Shown here piece after piece: positions 8,352-16,730 of a stretch of 64,000 bases of DNA. How positions within the stretch are numbered: position 1 is the stretch's first letter; each line of letters opens with the position of its first letter. The notes below the pieces were generated by a model that worked only from the letters and a program-made list of their open reading frames with translations, had not been told where the DNA came from and did not search any database. Source of the DNA: CAVQJU01 sp963754955 (GTDB taxonomy: Bacteria > Acidobacteriota > Vicinamibacteria > Vicinamibacterales > CAVVIG01); contig CAVWHY010000012.1 in assembly GCA_963754955.1 (NCBI GenBank), positions 1,240,001 through 1,304,000 of the forward strand. Reading direction: 5' to 3'. The translations under genes were made by a program, and so were the position numbers.

Positions 8352-10732
8352 ACCCGAATGATTGCCGGATGGACGACGACGAGGCGGTGGCGCTCGCAGG
8401 CTGCGACGATCTCACCGGGTTGATGCGGGCGGCCGCAGCCCGCAGAGATCACGCGCACGGGCCGGTCATTTCGTACTCGCGCAAGGTGTTCGTGCCGCTC
8501 ACGAAACTCTGTCGCGATCGATGTCACTACTGCGCGTTCGCGCAGGCTCCGCGGACCGGCGAGCCCGCGTACCTCTCGTTCGACGAAGTGCTGGCGATCG
8601 CGCGCTCCGGGCAGGCGGCGCACTGCAGGGAAGTCCTTTTTACGCTGGGCGACAAGCCGGAGCTTCGCTACCCGTCCGCTCGGCGCGAGCTGGATCGTCT
8701 TGGGCATGCAACAACAATCTCGTACCTGGCCGAAGCGGCCCGTCTCGTCCTCGAGGAGACCGGGCTTCTGCCGCACGCGAACCCCGGATGCATGGACGCC
8801 GGCGAGCTGTCGGCACTGCGTCGCGTCTCCGTCTCGCAGGGAATCATGCTCGAGAGCGCGTCCGCACGGTTGTGCGAGCCGGGCGGCGCGCACCACGGAT
8901 CGCCAGACAAGGACCCGGCCGTGCGGCTCGCGACAATTCGCATGGCCGGCGAACTGCGAATCCCGTTCACCACGGGCATCCTGATCGGGATTGGCGAGAC
9001 CCGGCTCGAACGTGTCGAGGCGCTGCTCGCGCTGCGATCGCTGCACGAGACGTACGGGCACCTCCAGGAAATGATCATCCAGAACTTCCGGCCCAAGTCG
9101 GGCACGCGCATGGCGGAGACGCCGCCGGCGACGCTCGAGGAGCATCTCTGGACCATTGCGGTGGCGCGGCTGCTGTTCCCGCCGGAGATGAACATTCAGG
9201 CGCCGCCGAACCTCAGCGTGGGCGCGCTGCGGCCGCTCGTGGACGCCGGCATCAACGACTGGGGCGGCGTCTCGCCCGTCACGCCCGACCACGTCAACCC
9301 GGAGGCGCCCTGGCCACACCTCCAGGTCCTCGAGCGAGCGACCAACGTGGCCGGAAAGCAACTCGTCGAGCGCCTCGCCCTCTACCCGGCGTACGCGCGG
9401 TCGCCGGAGACCTGGGTCGATCCGAAGCTGCAGACGATGCTGCTGCGGAAGATCGACGGCGACGGCTGGCCGCGGACCGATGACTGGTCGGCGGGGCTCG
9501 CGACGGCGGTTCCTCAGTCAGCAGTCGGCAGTCAGCAGTCGGCAGTCGGCAGTCGGCAGTCAGCAGTCTCGCCCCTTATCGAGAGGGCGACCGCCGGTGT
9601 TCGCCTCGACGAGCACGAGATTGCGCGGCTGTTCCAGGCGCGTGGCGACGAGTACGCGGCGGTCTGTTCCGCCGCGGATGCGCTTCGGCAGGACACCAGC
9701 GGCGACACGATCTCCTACGTCGTCACGCGCAACATCAACTACACGAACGTCTGCACGTTCAAGTGCCAGTTCTGCGCGTTCTCGAAAGGCAAACTCAGCG
9801 AGAACCTGCGCGGCAAGCCGTACACGCTGACGCTCGATGAAATCGCACGGCGGACGCGCGAGGCCTGGGACCGTGGCGCCACCGAAGTCTGCATGCAGGG
9901 CGGCATTGATCCCAGCTTCTCGGGGAGGACGTACCTGGATATCTGCCGCACGGTGCGTGAGGCCGCGCCGGGCATTCACGTGCACGCGTTCTCGCCGCTC
10001 GAAGTGCATCAGGGCGCCGCGACCATCGGTGTGCCCGTCGGCGAGTTCCTCGCGTCGTTGAAGGACGCAGGCCTGGGATCCCTGCCCGGTACCGCCGCAG
10101 AGATCCTGGACGACGAAGTCCGCGCGGCGCTCTGCGCCGACAAGGTGAACACGGCCCGATGGCTCGACGTGATGCGGACCGCTCACGGCCTCGGCTTCAG
10201 GACGACGGCAACCATCATGTATGGCCACATCGACCGGTACGTGCACTGGGCACGTCACCTGTTGCGCGTTCGAGACCTGCAGGCGGAAACGGGCGGGTTC
10301 ACAGAGTTCGTCCCGCTGCCGTTCGTGCACATGGAAGCGCCGATCTACCTGAAGGGGCGCGCGCGGCCGGGTCCCACGTTTCGCGAGGCCGTCCTGATGC
10401 ACGCAGTGGCGCGGCTGGCGCTGCACCCGCACATCACGAACATCCAGACGTCGTGGGTGAAGATGGGGCCTGACGGCGTGAAGACGTGCCTGCGCGCCGG
10501 CGCGAACGATCTGGGCGGAACGCTGATGGACGAGACCATCACGCGATCGGCGGGCGCGGTTCACGGCCAGGAAATGACGCCCGCGCGCATGGAATCGATC
10601 ATCGGTTCGCTGGGCCGCGTGCCCAGGCTGCGCACGACGATTTACGGGACCGCTCCCGAAGAACGCCGGCGTACAGCTTTTCTCGCGGGGGCGAGACATT
10701 CCGCGCCCATCCACCTGGTGGCGACGCCATGA
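8348..10732 (+). CDS. fbiC: 7,8-didemethyl-8-hydroxy-5-deazariboflavin (Fo) synthase, CofG-CofH fusion
   Basis: A 794-residue protein with two radical SAM domains that together make Fo, the deazaflavin chromophore of F420, from tyrosine and 5-amino-6-ribitylaminouracil. The N-terminal CofG half binds its [4Fe-4S] cluster at C55, C59 and C62 (CRDRCHYC). The C-terminal CofH half uses C469, C473 and C476 (CTFKCQFC). Fused FbiC is typical of actinobacteria and some other bacteria; archaea use two proteins. The joint between the halves (about residues 390-407) is encoded by a 7-bp tandem repeat (9515-9568) that reads as a Q/S/A/V/G-rich linker. The start overlaps livF by 4 nt and the stop overlaps the next gene by 4 nt. 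Confidence 0.95.
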   Translation: MNPNDCRMDDDEAVALAGCDDLTGLMRAAAARRDHAHGPVISYSRKVFVPLTKLCRDRCHYCAFAQAPRTGEPAYLSFDEVLAIARSGQAAHCREVLFTLGDKPELRYPSARRELDRLGHATTISYLAEAARLVLEETGLLPHANPGCMDAGELSALRRVSVSQGIMLESASARLCEPGGAHHGSPDKDPAVRLATIRMAGELRIPFTTGILIGIGETRLERVEALLALRSLHETYGHLQEMIIQNFRPKSGTRMAETPPATLEEHLWTIAVARLLFPPEMNIQAPPNLSVGALRPLVDAGINDWGGVSPVTPDHVNPEAPWPHLQVLERATNVAGKQLVERLALYPAYARSPETWVDPKLQTMLLRKIDGDGWPRTDDWSAGLATAVPQSAVGSQQSAVGSRQSAVSPLIERATAGVRLDEHEIARLFQARGDEYAAVCSAADALRQDTSGDTISYVVTRNINYTNVCTFKCQFCAFSKGKLSENLRGKPYTLTLDEIARRTREAWDRGATEVCMQGGIDPSFSGRTYLDICRTVREAAPGIHVHAFSPLEVHQGAATIGVPVGEFLASLKDAGLGSLPGTAAEILDDEVRAALCADKVNTARWLDVMRTAHGLGFRTTATIMYGHIDRYVHWARHLLRVRDLQAETGGFTEFVPLPFVHMEAPIYLKGRARPGPTFREAVLMHAVARLALHPHITNIQTSWVKMGPDGVKTCLRAGANDLGGTLMDETITRSAGAVHGQEMTPARMESIIGSLGRVPRLRTTIYGTAPEERRRTAFLAGARHSAPIHLVATP
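9515..9568 (+). repeat. 7-bp tandem repeat CAGTC(A/G)G inside fbiC
   Basis: About 7.7 copies of CAGTCAG/CAGTCGG, read in frame as the linker between the CofG and CofH domains. The total length is 54 nt, a multiple of three, so the frame is kept. The copies differ only at the sixth base. Such simple repeats are usually intergenic. Here the repeat sits exactly at a domain boundary, where length changes should be tolerated. Confidence 0.9.
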
Positions 10733-12258
10733 GCCTTCTCGTGACGCCGACGGTCGTGGATCAGAAGCGGCGGCGATCGGCGGTCGAGCGCCTGCGCAAT
10801 GCCAGGGTTGTTCTGCCGACGTGGCGGCAGCTCTCCGAACCCGACGCGCTCCTCGGCGGGATGGTGCCGCATCCGTCGAACGTGAACGCCGACGATCCGG
10901 ACCCGGCCAACCTGTGGCGCGTGCACTGGTTCAACGGTGCCGATCGCAAGCGCCGCGTCGCCGTACCGGAGCACATCGTGCTCCCCAGCGAGCTGACAGG
11001 CGTCGACGCACGCATCGTCGTGCTGCTGGGCCGCCACTTCCCGATGATCGGCGCGCACAAGGTGCTGGCGGCGTACGCGTGCCTGGTGCCGCGGCTCGTG
11101 ACGGGCCGGTTCGATCCGGCGATCGACCGTGCCATCTGGCCGTCCACGGGCAATTACTGCCGCGGAGGCGTCGCGATTTCACGCATCCTCGGCTGCCGCG
11201 GCGTCGCCGTGCTTCCCGAAGGCATGAGCCGCGAACGGTTCGATTGGCTCGAGCGCTGGGTCGGAGATCCGGAGGACATCATTCGAACGCCGGGCACGGA
11301 GAGCAACGTCAAGGAAATCTACGACAAGTGCGCAGAGCTGTCCGGCGATCGCGAAAACGTCATCCTGAATCAGTTCTCCGAGTTCGCGAACTATCAGATT
11401 CACTACTACTGCACGGGCCGCGCCGTCGATCGCGTGTTCTCGCACCTGAAATCGACGAGCCCCGAGTACCGCCTGGGCGCATTCGTCTCGGCCACCGGAT
11501 CCGCCGGCACGATTGCGGCCGGGGATTACCTGAAGGCGCTCCACGGCTCGAAGACGGTGGCCGTCGAGGCGCTCGAGTGCCCGACGATGCTCTGCAACGG
11601 CTATGGCGAGCACAATATCCAGGGCATCGGCGACAAACACATCCCGCTCATCCACAACGTCATGAGCACGGATGTCGTCGCCGGCGTCTCGGACACCACG
11701 ACCGACGCGCTCAACCAGCTGTTCAACAGCAACGTCGGCCGCGCGTACCTCAGATCCCGTCAGAAGGTCGACCCCGACGTCGTGCGGCAGTTCGCTGATG
11801 TCGGGCTGTCAGGCCTCGCCAACATTGTCGCCGCCATCAAGGTCGCCAGGCATCTCGATTACGGGCCCGACGATGTGGTGATGACGGTGGCGACCGACGG
11901 CGCCGATCTCTACGCCAGTGAGAGGCGTGCGTATGCCGCGCGGCGCTATACGCGGGGCTTCGACGAGGTGAATGCGGGGGAGATCTTCGGCCGCTGTCTG
12001 GAGGCCGCCGCAGACGACAACGTGCTCGAGCTGGGGCACGCCGAGCGCACCCGGATTTTCAACCTTGGCTACTACACCTGGGTCGAGCAGCAGGGCGTGG
12101 CGCTCGACGACTTCGACTCGCGGCGGCACCAGCGCTTCTGGCGGAGCCTGGTCGAGAGCATTCCGGCGTGGGATCGCCTCATCGACGAGTTCAATGCCGA
12201 TGTCGGCGTCACGTCAGCGCACCAGGTCGCCCGCGTCCGCACGGGTGCGCGCTCATGA
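10729..12258 (+). CDS. Fold-type II PLP-dependent enzyme, cysteine synthase/threonine dehydratase superfamily
   Basis: A 509-residue protein with the fold-type II PLP layout. The likely Schiff-base lysine is K111 (IGAHKVLAAY). An asparagine loop (PSTGNYCRGG, N142) should contact the cofactor, and a phosphate-binding glycine loop reads TGSAGT. It is longer than O-acetylserine sulfhydrylase (about 320 residues), with extra N-terminal and C-terminal parts and no regulatory ACT or CBS domain that I can see. Enzymes of this fold eliminate or replace groups at C-beta, for example ammonia, water or sulfide. Both ends overlap neighbours by 4 nt, so it belongs to the catabolic operon. The specific reaction is unknown; a lyase or deaminase step on an amino acid-like intermediate is possible. 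Confidence 0.85.
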   Translation: MSLLVTPTVVDQKRRRSAVERLRNARVVLPTWRQLSEPDALLGGMVPHPSNVNADDPDPANLWRVHWFNGADRKRRVAVPEHIVLPSELTGVDARIVVLLGRHFPMIGAHKVLAAYACLVPRLVTGRFDPAIDRAIWPSTGNYCRGGVAISRILGCRGVAVLPEGMSRERFDWLERWVGDPEDIIRTPGTESNVKEIYDKCAELSGDRENVILNQFSEFANYQIHYYCTGRAVDRVFSHLKSTSPEYRLGAFVSATGSAGTIAAGDYLKALHGSKTVAVEALECPTMLCNGYGEHNIQGIGDKHIPLIHNVMSTDVVAGVSDTTTDALNQLFNSNVGRAYLRSRQKVDPDVVRQFADVGLSGLANIVAAIKVARHLDYGPDDVVMTVATDGADLYASERRAYAARRYTRGFDEVNAGEIFGRCLEAAADDNVLELGHAERTRIFNLGYYTWVEQQGVALDDFDSRRHQRFWRSLVESIPAWDRLIDEFNADVGVTSAHQVARVRTGARS

Positions 12259-13211
12259 CGGTCACGGCGTACGCAACGCTCAGGGAGAACCTGGCCAGGC
12301 GCGATCGCAGCCTTCGCGAGAAGGTCATGTCGCTTGAAGAAGCGGTGTCGTTTGTCCGGGACGGCGACTGTGTCGGCATCGGCGGCAGCACGATGTCGCG
12401 GACGCCGATGGGGCTCATCTGGGCGCTGATTCGCGCCGGGCGGACGAAGCTGTCGTGCGCGCGGTCGATCGTTTCGAGTGACGGCGATCTGTTGTTCGCC
12501 TCGGGCGCGTCCGACCACATCGTGACGAGCTGGTTCAGCCAGGGAATCCTCTGGGGCGTGTCAAAAGTGATGCGGCACCACGTGGAGACGGGCAGCGCGC
12601 GATACGAGGAATGGAGCCACCTGGCTGTCGGCATGCGGTTCCGGGCGGGCGCCATGGGCGTGCCCTTCATGCCGATCCGCTCGATGCTCGGGTCGGGCGT
12701 GTTCGCGCAGCGGCCGGAAGCCGTCGAGATGATCTGCCCGTTCACGCAGGAGAAGGTGCTGCTGGTGCCGGCGCTGAACCCCGACGTCGCGCTGATTCAC
12801 GTGCAGCGCGCCGACGCCTACGGCAACGCGCAGATCGACGGACTGCCATTCATGGATATCGATCTCGCGATGGCGGCCAACCGCGTGATTCTCACGACGG
12901 AGCGCATCGTGTCGAACGATCAGATCCGCCGCGCGCCGGATCACACGAAGATCCCGTTTTTCGCGGTCGACGCGGTCGTCGAGCTGCCGTTCGGATCGGC
13001 GCCGCACGAGTGCTACGGCGTCTACGAGCCCATGCTCCGGCACATGGAGTATTACGTGGGTCTCGCCAACGGCGACCCCGTGAACGGCATGCGCGAATAC
13101 CTCGATCGCTACGTCTACGGCCCGGAGTCGTGGACGGCGTTTCTCGATCTGATCGGCCTCGATCAGCTGCTGACGGCCGCTCGCGCGGGGAGGTCCGTTG
13201 ACGACGCTTAG
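12255..13211 (+). CDS. CoA-transferase family I, subunit A (glutaconate CoA-transferase/IpdA type)
   Basis: A 318-residue alpha-type subunit. GDCVGIGGSTMSRTPMGLI near the N-terminus and DVALIHVQRADAYGN in the middle are typical of the glutaconate CoA-transferase A / IpdA group. It pairs with the next gene. Members move CoA between acids or, in the IpdAB case of steroid breakdown, hydrolyse a CoA-bound ring. In this operon it would activate or open an acid made by the upstream oxidative steps. ATG 12255 overlaps the PLP-enzyme stop by 4 nt. The acid is not identifiable from sequence. Confidence 0.88.
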   Translation: MTVTAYATLRENLARRDRSLREKVMSLEEAVSFVRDGDCVGIGGSTMSRTPMGLIWALIRAGRTKLSCARSIVSSDGDLLFASGASDHIVTSWFSQGILWGVSKVMRHHVETGSARYEEWSHLAVGMRFRAGAMGVPFMPIRSMLGSGVFAQRPEAVEMICPFTQEKVLLVPALNPDVALIHVQRADAYGNAQIDGLPFMDIDLAMAANRVILTTERIVSNDQIRRAPDHTKIPFFAVDAVVELPFGSAPHECYGVYEPMLRHMEYYVGLANGDPVNGMREYLDRYVYGPESWTAFLDLIGLDQLLTAARAGRSVDDA

Positions 13212-13977
13212 CGCACCGCCGGCGGTGTCGGCGGCCGAGCTGCTGGCCATTCTGAGCGCGCGGCAGCTCAGGGACGGGCAGGTGGTGTTTGCCGGGGTCG
13301 GCATCCCGCTGCTGGCGGCGACGCTCGCGCAGCGCACGCGGTGTCCCGGCCTGACCATCCTGTTCGAGGGCGGCGTCATCGGCGCGTTCATCGAACCGGG
13401 CAGGCTGCCGCCGTCCACGAACGACCAGCGCTGCACCACGCGCGCCAACATGGTGCTCGGCAGCGCGGAAGTGCTGCTCCTGCTCCAGCGCGGGTATGTG
13501 GATGTCGGTTTCATGGGCGGCGCGCAGATCGACCAGTTCGGAAATCTCAACAGCTCGTTCATCGGCGATCCCGCGCACCCCAGGACGCGCCTTCCGGGGA
13601 CGGGCGGCGGCAACGACATCGCGAGCCTGACGTCGATGATCGTCGCGATGAAGCACGAGAAGCGCCGGTTCGTCGAACGCGTCGACTTCGTGACGAGCCC
13701 CGGGTGGTTCGACGGCTACGAATCGAGGCGGGAGCGCGGGCTGCCCATGGGCGGAATGTTTCGCGTGATCACGGACCTGGCCGTGTTCGGCTTCGACAGC
13801 CACACCCGCCGGATGACGGTCGTCGCGCTCAACCCGTGCGTGACGCGCGAGCAGGTGCAGGACAACACGGGATTCGAGCTGGTGTTCGATCGCGAAACGG
13901 CGGTGACCGCGCCGCCGTCGCCGCAGGAGCTCGCGGCCTTGCGCGAACTGGACCCCGATCGTCTGTATATCGCGTGA
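13198..13977 (+). CDS. CoA-transferase family I, subunit B (glutaconate CoA-transferase/IpdB type)
   Basis: A 259-residue beta-type subunit. The segment ILFEGGVIGA puts a glutamate at residue 57, near the position of the catalytic glutamate (Glu54) of glutaconate CoA-transferase beta. This favours a true transferase over an IpdB-like hydrolase, though alignment is needed. LPGTGGGNDIAS is a conserved CoA-site segment of this subgroup. The start is a TTG at 13198, 14 nt inside subunit A; it is supported by GGGGAGG about 4 nt upstream. It is the last gene of the strictly overlapping part of the operon. Confidence 0.88.
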   Translation: MTTLSAPPAVSAAELLAILSARQLRDGQVVFAGVGIPLLAATLAQRTRCPGLTILFEGGVIGAFIEPGRLPPSTNDQRCTTRANMVLGSAEVLLLLQRGYVDVGFMGGAQIDQFGNLNSSFIGDPAHPRTRLPGTGGGNDIASLTSMIVAMKHEKRRFVERVDFVTSPGWFDGYESRRERGLPMGGMFRVITDLAVFGFDSHTRRMTVVALNPCVTREQVQDNTGFELVFDRETAVTAPPSPQELAALRELDPDRLYIA

Positions 13978-13981
13978 GTGA

Positions 13982-14036
13982 CGTAGCGTCCGCCTTCAGG
14001 CGGACGAATGCCGGCCGGCTGAAGCCGGCCGCTACG
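13982..14036. repeat. Double-hairpin dispersed repeat, copy 1
   Basis: A 55-bp element bounded by CGTAGCG and CGCTACG. Inside are two stem-loops: TCCGCC-TTCA-GGCGGA and a GCCGGC-TGAA-GCCGGC stem. Copies lie at 27083-27136 (inverted) and 29863-29916 (same orientation). It separates the CoA-transferase gene from the LLM gene and could end or stabilise the long operon transcript, but there is no T-run. Confidence 0.88.
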
Positions 14037-14056
14037 CCAGTTGAGGAGACATTATC

Positions 14057-15010
14057 ATGGCCGGGCTGTCAGGAACATTCGGGATCGCCGCGCGCAACTT
14101 CACCGCGTATCCGGAAATGCCGGACGCCAACGCGCTGGTCGAGTACGGCGTGAAGATGGAGCAGCTCGGCTTCGACTCCCTCTGGGTCTGGGATCACGTG
14201 CTGCTCGGCGTGCAGCCGAACTTTCCGATCATCGAGTCGCTCACGCTGCTGACGGCCATTGCCGCGCGCACGAAGACGATCAAGCTCGGAACCGGCATCC
14301 TCGTCCTGCCGCTCCGCAACCCGGTGGTCCTCGCCAAGCAGCTGGCGAGCATGGATCGGTTGTCGAACGGCCGCCTGTTGATGGGCATGGCGTCGGGCTG
14401 GTACAAGCGCGAGTTCGACGCGGTAGGCGTGCCGTTCGAGAAGCGCGGCAAGATCATGGACGAGAACCTCGACATCCTGACGCGCTTCTGGACCGAGGAC
14501 CTGGTCAAGGGGGAGTACACGTACCACAGCATTCCGGCGGGGGTGATGTTTCCGAAGCCGGTGCAGAAACCGCGTCCGCCCATCCTGATCGGCGGATACG
14601 TGGACCGCGTCCTGCAGCGCGCCGCAACGGCCGGAGACGGCTGGCTGACGTATTTCTACAGGCCCGAGAGCTTCGCGAAGTCCTGGGCCAAGATTCGCTG
14701 CTTCGCAAGCGAGGCCGGGAAGGATCCGGATTCGCTCCTCAACGCCGCGCAGCTGCCGATCCGGATCGGACCGTCGCGCGCCGCGGTCGAGAGCGAGATG
14801 ATGGAGTGGCTTGGCAAGGAGTGGGACTACGCGTCGTGGAGCGACTCCACCAAGGACAGCGCGATCATGGGCACCGTCGACGAGTGCGTGGCGCAGCTGA
14901 GGGAGCACCTTGCGGCCGGCGTGCAGAAGCTGATCTTCGTGCCCTACAAGTACGAGATGGCTCAGATCGAGACGATCGCGCGAGAAATCATTCCCCGGTT
15001 GAGGGGCTGA
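14057..15010 (+). CDS. LLM-class oxidoreductase, probable F420-dependent enzyme
   Basis: A 317-residue TIM-barrel protein of the luciferase-like (bacterial luciferase/F420) superfamily. LGFDSLWVWDHV, GTGILVLPLRNPVVLAKQLASMD and GASGWYKREFDAVG-like segments (here MASGWYKREFDAVG) are the classic pattern of the group that uses F420 rather than FMN. GAGGAG lies about 9 nt before ATG 14057. The neighbourhood encodes the whole F420 biosynthetic set and an F420 reductase, which strongly favours F420 as cofactor. It would catalyse a hydride transfer to or from an operon intermediate. Its last 49 nt overlap the end of cofC on the opposite strand. Confidence 0.88.
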   Translation: MAGLSGTFGIAARNFTAYPEMPDANALVEYGVKMEQLGFDSLWVWDHVLLGVQPNFPIIESLTLLTAIAARTKTIKLGTGILVLPLRNPVVLAKQLASMDRLSNGRLLMGMASGWYKREFDAVGVPFEKRGKIMDENLDILTRFWTEDLVKGEYTYHSIPAGVMFPKPVQKPRPPILIGGYVDRVLQRAATAGDGWLTYFYRPESFAKSWAKIRCFASEAGKDPDSLLNAAQLPIRIGPSRAAVESEMMEWLGKEWDYASWSDSTKDSAIMGTVDECVAQLREHLAAGVQKLIFVPYKYEMAQIETIAREIIPRLRG

Positions 15011-15687
15011 GCGCGCTCCGCCAGCCGATCGGCGATGTCGAGGCTGGAGACGAACGCGTGCGTCCGCGTTTGAACGGCGGTCTCCACCGACAGGAACGCG
15101 ACCAGATCATCGGGCCGGTCAATATCCTGCTCGAGGTCGGGGTTCTTCACTATTGATGTCCTGATACCCGCGTGCCTCGCGGCTTCACGATGCCGCCAGA
15201 AGCTCTGAGGCCCGAACAGCGGCGGAATCGCGGAGGCGGGCCGGCAGGCCAGCACGTTCGTGCCTCCATCCGCGGCCGCCTGCACGAACGCCACAGCCGG
15301 CGGGACATCGAGCAATCGGACGATGTGCTCGATTGCTGCGACGGACAATTGCGGGAGATCCGCGGGGACGACCAGCACGCCCTCGTCCGGAGACGGTTCC
15401 ATGGAGCCGATCGCCCGCTCGATCGCCCCGTTCAGCCCGTCCGGCGAGTGCTCGGCGACGAGAGCCGCCCCGTGACGCCGCGCGATCTCCGCGGCCTGCC
15501 GGTCTGCCGTCGCCACCAGCACGCCGCCGAGCAGGTGACGGCTCGCGGTCAGTGCGGTGAGGACGTCTTCGAACATCAGCCGGGCCAGGTGTGCCCGTTC
15601 GCCCGCGTCGAGAACGGGCGCGAGGCGCAGCTTGGCTGCGTCGAACGGCTTCACCGGAACAATCGCCCAGACGGACCCGCCTCTCAT
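14962..15687 (-). CDS. cofC: 2-phospho-L-lactate (or 3-phosphoglycerate/PEP) guanylyltransferase
   Basis: A 241-residue nucleotidyltransferase that activates a three-carbon phosphoacid with GTP for CofD. AIVPVKPFDAAKLRLAPVL is the CofC signature, and VVPADLPQL holds the metal-binding aspartate region. The start overlaps the end of cofD by 4 nt (ATGA). The C-terminus runs 49 nt into the LLM gene on the other strand, so the two transcripts converge and overlap. Which phosphoacid is used (2-phospholactate, 3-phosphoglycerate or PEP) cannot be told without structure-based comparison. Confidence 0.92.
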   Translation of the reverse strand: MRGGSVWAIVPVKPFDAAKLRLAPVLDAGERAHLARLMFEDVLTALTASRHLLGGVLVATADRQAAEIARRHGAALVAEHSPDGLNGAIERAIGSMEPSPDEGVLVVPADLPQLSVAAIEHIVRLLDVPPAVAFVQAAADGGTNVLACRPASAIPPLFGPQSFWRHREAARHAGIRTSIVKNPDLEQDIDRPDDLVAFLSVETAVQTRTHAFVSSLDIADRLAERAQPLNRGMISRAIVSI

Positions 15688-16730
15688 GGGCCAACAGCCA
15701 CCGGCCTGAGCCAGCCGCCATCCGCGACGTCGAGGCCCGCGCTGCTCAGCGTTGTCTCACCGGACAGCGTGCCCGCGAACGCGACCACCTCCCGTGCCAG
15801 CCGCTCGCGATCCGCAACGTCCGTCATCAACGTGCGCGTCACGAGCACCGGCACATCGATGCCGCCGGCCTCTGCCGCGTCCGCCTCGTCCAGCACCAGC
15901 CCGTCGATCAGCCCGCGATAGTGCGCCGCGACGGCGGCGGTGTTGGCGGCGATGCCGAGCTCCGTCATGATCTTGACGGTCGGCCCCTTGACCGCCTGAC
16001 CGCCGATGATCGGCGACACGGCAATCACCGGCGCAGCCGCGTGTGCGAGCGCTTCGCGGACGCCGGGCAGCGCGAGGATCGGATCGATGCTCAGGTACGG
16101 GTTGGACGGGCAGATGACAATCGCCTGGGTTTCCGGGTCTGACAGCGCCTCCAGAAAACCGGGCGCCGGCACCGCATCGTCCGCGCCCTCGAACCGCAGC
16201 GACCGCACCACGGGCGCGCAGCGGCGCTCGACGAAATACCGCTGAAACGGCAGCCTCCCCTCGCCGGTGCCGACGATTGTCCGCACACGATCGTTCGTCA
16301 TCGGGAGAACACGGGCACCGATGCCGAGCGCAAGCGCGGCGTGGGCGACGAAATCATCGAGCGATCTTCCTTGTCGGAGCCACCGCGTGCGCTCGACGTG
16401 CATGGCCAGATCGCGATCGCCGAGCTGGAACCACGCTTCTCCGCCGAGTTGGCGAAGCGCCTCCATGAAGTGCCACGTTTCATCCGTTCGACCCCACCCG
16501 CGCTCGCGATCCGCCACGCCGCCCAGGGTGTACAGCACCGTGTCGATGTCGGGAGAGATGCTGAGGCCGAGATGCTCGAAGTCGTCGCCGGTGTTCACGA
16601 CGACGAGCAGGTCGGTGATCGGTGGACGGTGATCAGTGATCAGCGGACGGCGGTCGGTGATCAGTGAGAGGCCTAGCGCGAGCTTCGCGCCGCCGATGCC
16701 GCCGCACAGGGCCACCAGGGAACCGCTCAT
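15684..16730 (-). CDS. cofD: 2-phospho-L-lactate transferase, F420 side-chain attachment
   Basis: A 348-residue enzyme that joins Fo to the activated phosphoacid made by CofC. The Rossmann-like start LVALCGGIGGAKLALGL, then VVVNTGDDFEHLGLSISPD and DTVLYTLGGVADRERGWG, are diagnostic. Between the first helix and the VVVNTGDD strand lie about 16 extra residues rich in I, T, D, R and P, encoded by a simple repeat at 16611-16668. Typical CofD proteins lack this stretch. ATG 16730 overlaps the cofE stop by 4 nt. The surrounding family motifs are intact, so the protein is probably active. Confidence 0.93.
   Translation of the reverse strand: MSGSLVALCGGIGGAKLALGLSLITDRRPLITDHRPPITDLLVVVNTGDDFEHLGLSISPDIDTVLYTLGGVADRERGWGRTDETWHFMEALRQLGGEAWFQLGDRDLAMHVERTRWLRQGRSLDDFVAHAALALGIGARVLPMTNDRVRTIVGTGEGRLPFQRYFVERRCAPVVRSLRFEGADDAVPAPGFLEALSDPETQAIVICPSNPYLSIDPILALPGVREALAHAAAPVIAVSPIIGGQAVKGPTVKIMTELGIAANTAAVAAHYRGLIDGLVLDEADAAEAGGIDVPVLVTRTLMTDVADRERLAREVVAFAGTLSGETTLSSAGLDVADGGWLRPVAVGP
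16611..16668 (+). repeat. GGTGATCAGTGATCAG-like simple repeat inside cofD
   Basis: Degenerate repeats of GGTGATC(A/G)GTG and GGACGG units on the plus strand, read on the minus strand as the extra residues between helix 1 and strand 2 of CofD. The frame is kept. It differs in unit sequence from the repeat in fbiC but has the same character: a short intergenic-type repeat inside an F420 gene. Confidence 0.8.

Noticed and set aside
9515..9568. CRISPR-like array in fbiC
   Set aside because: The units are only 7 bp with no spacers, and the stretch is an in-frame simple repeat.
12255..13977. Naming the CoA-transferase IpdAB
   Set aside because: No steroid-degradation genes are present, and the B subunit keeps a glutamate near the catalytic position, so only the family is claimed.
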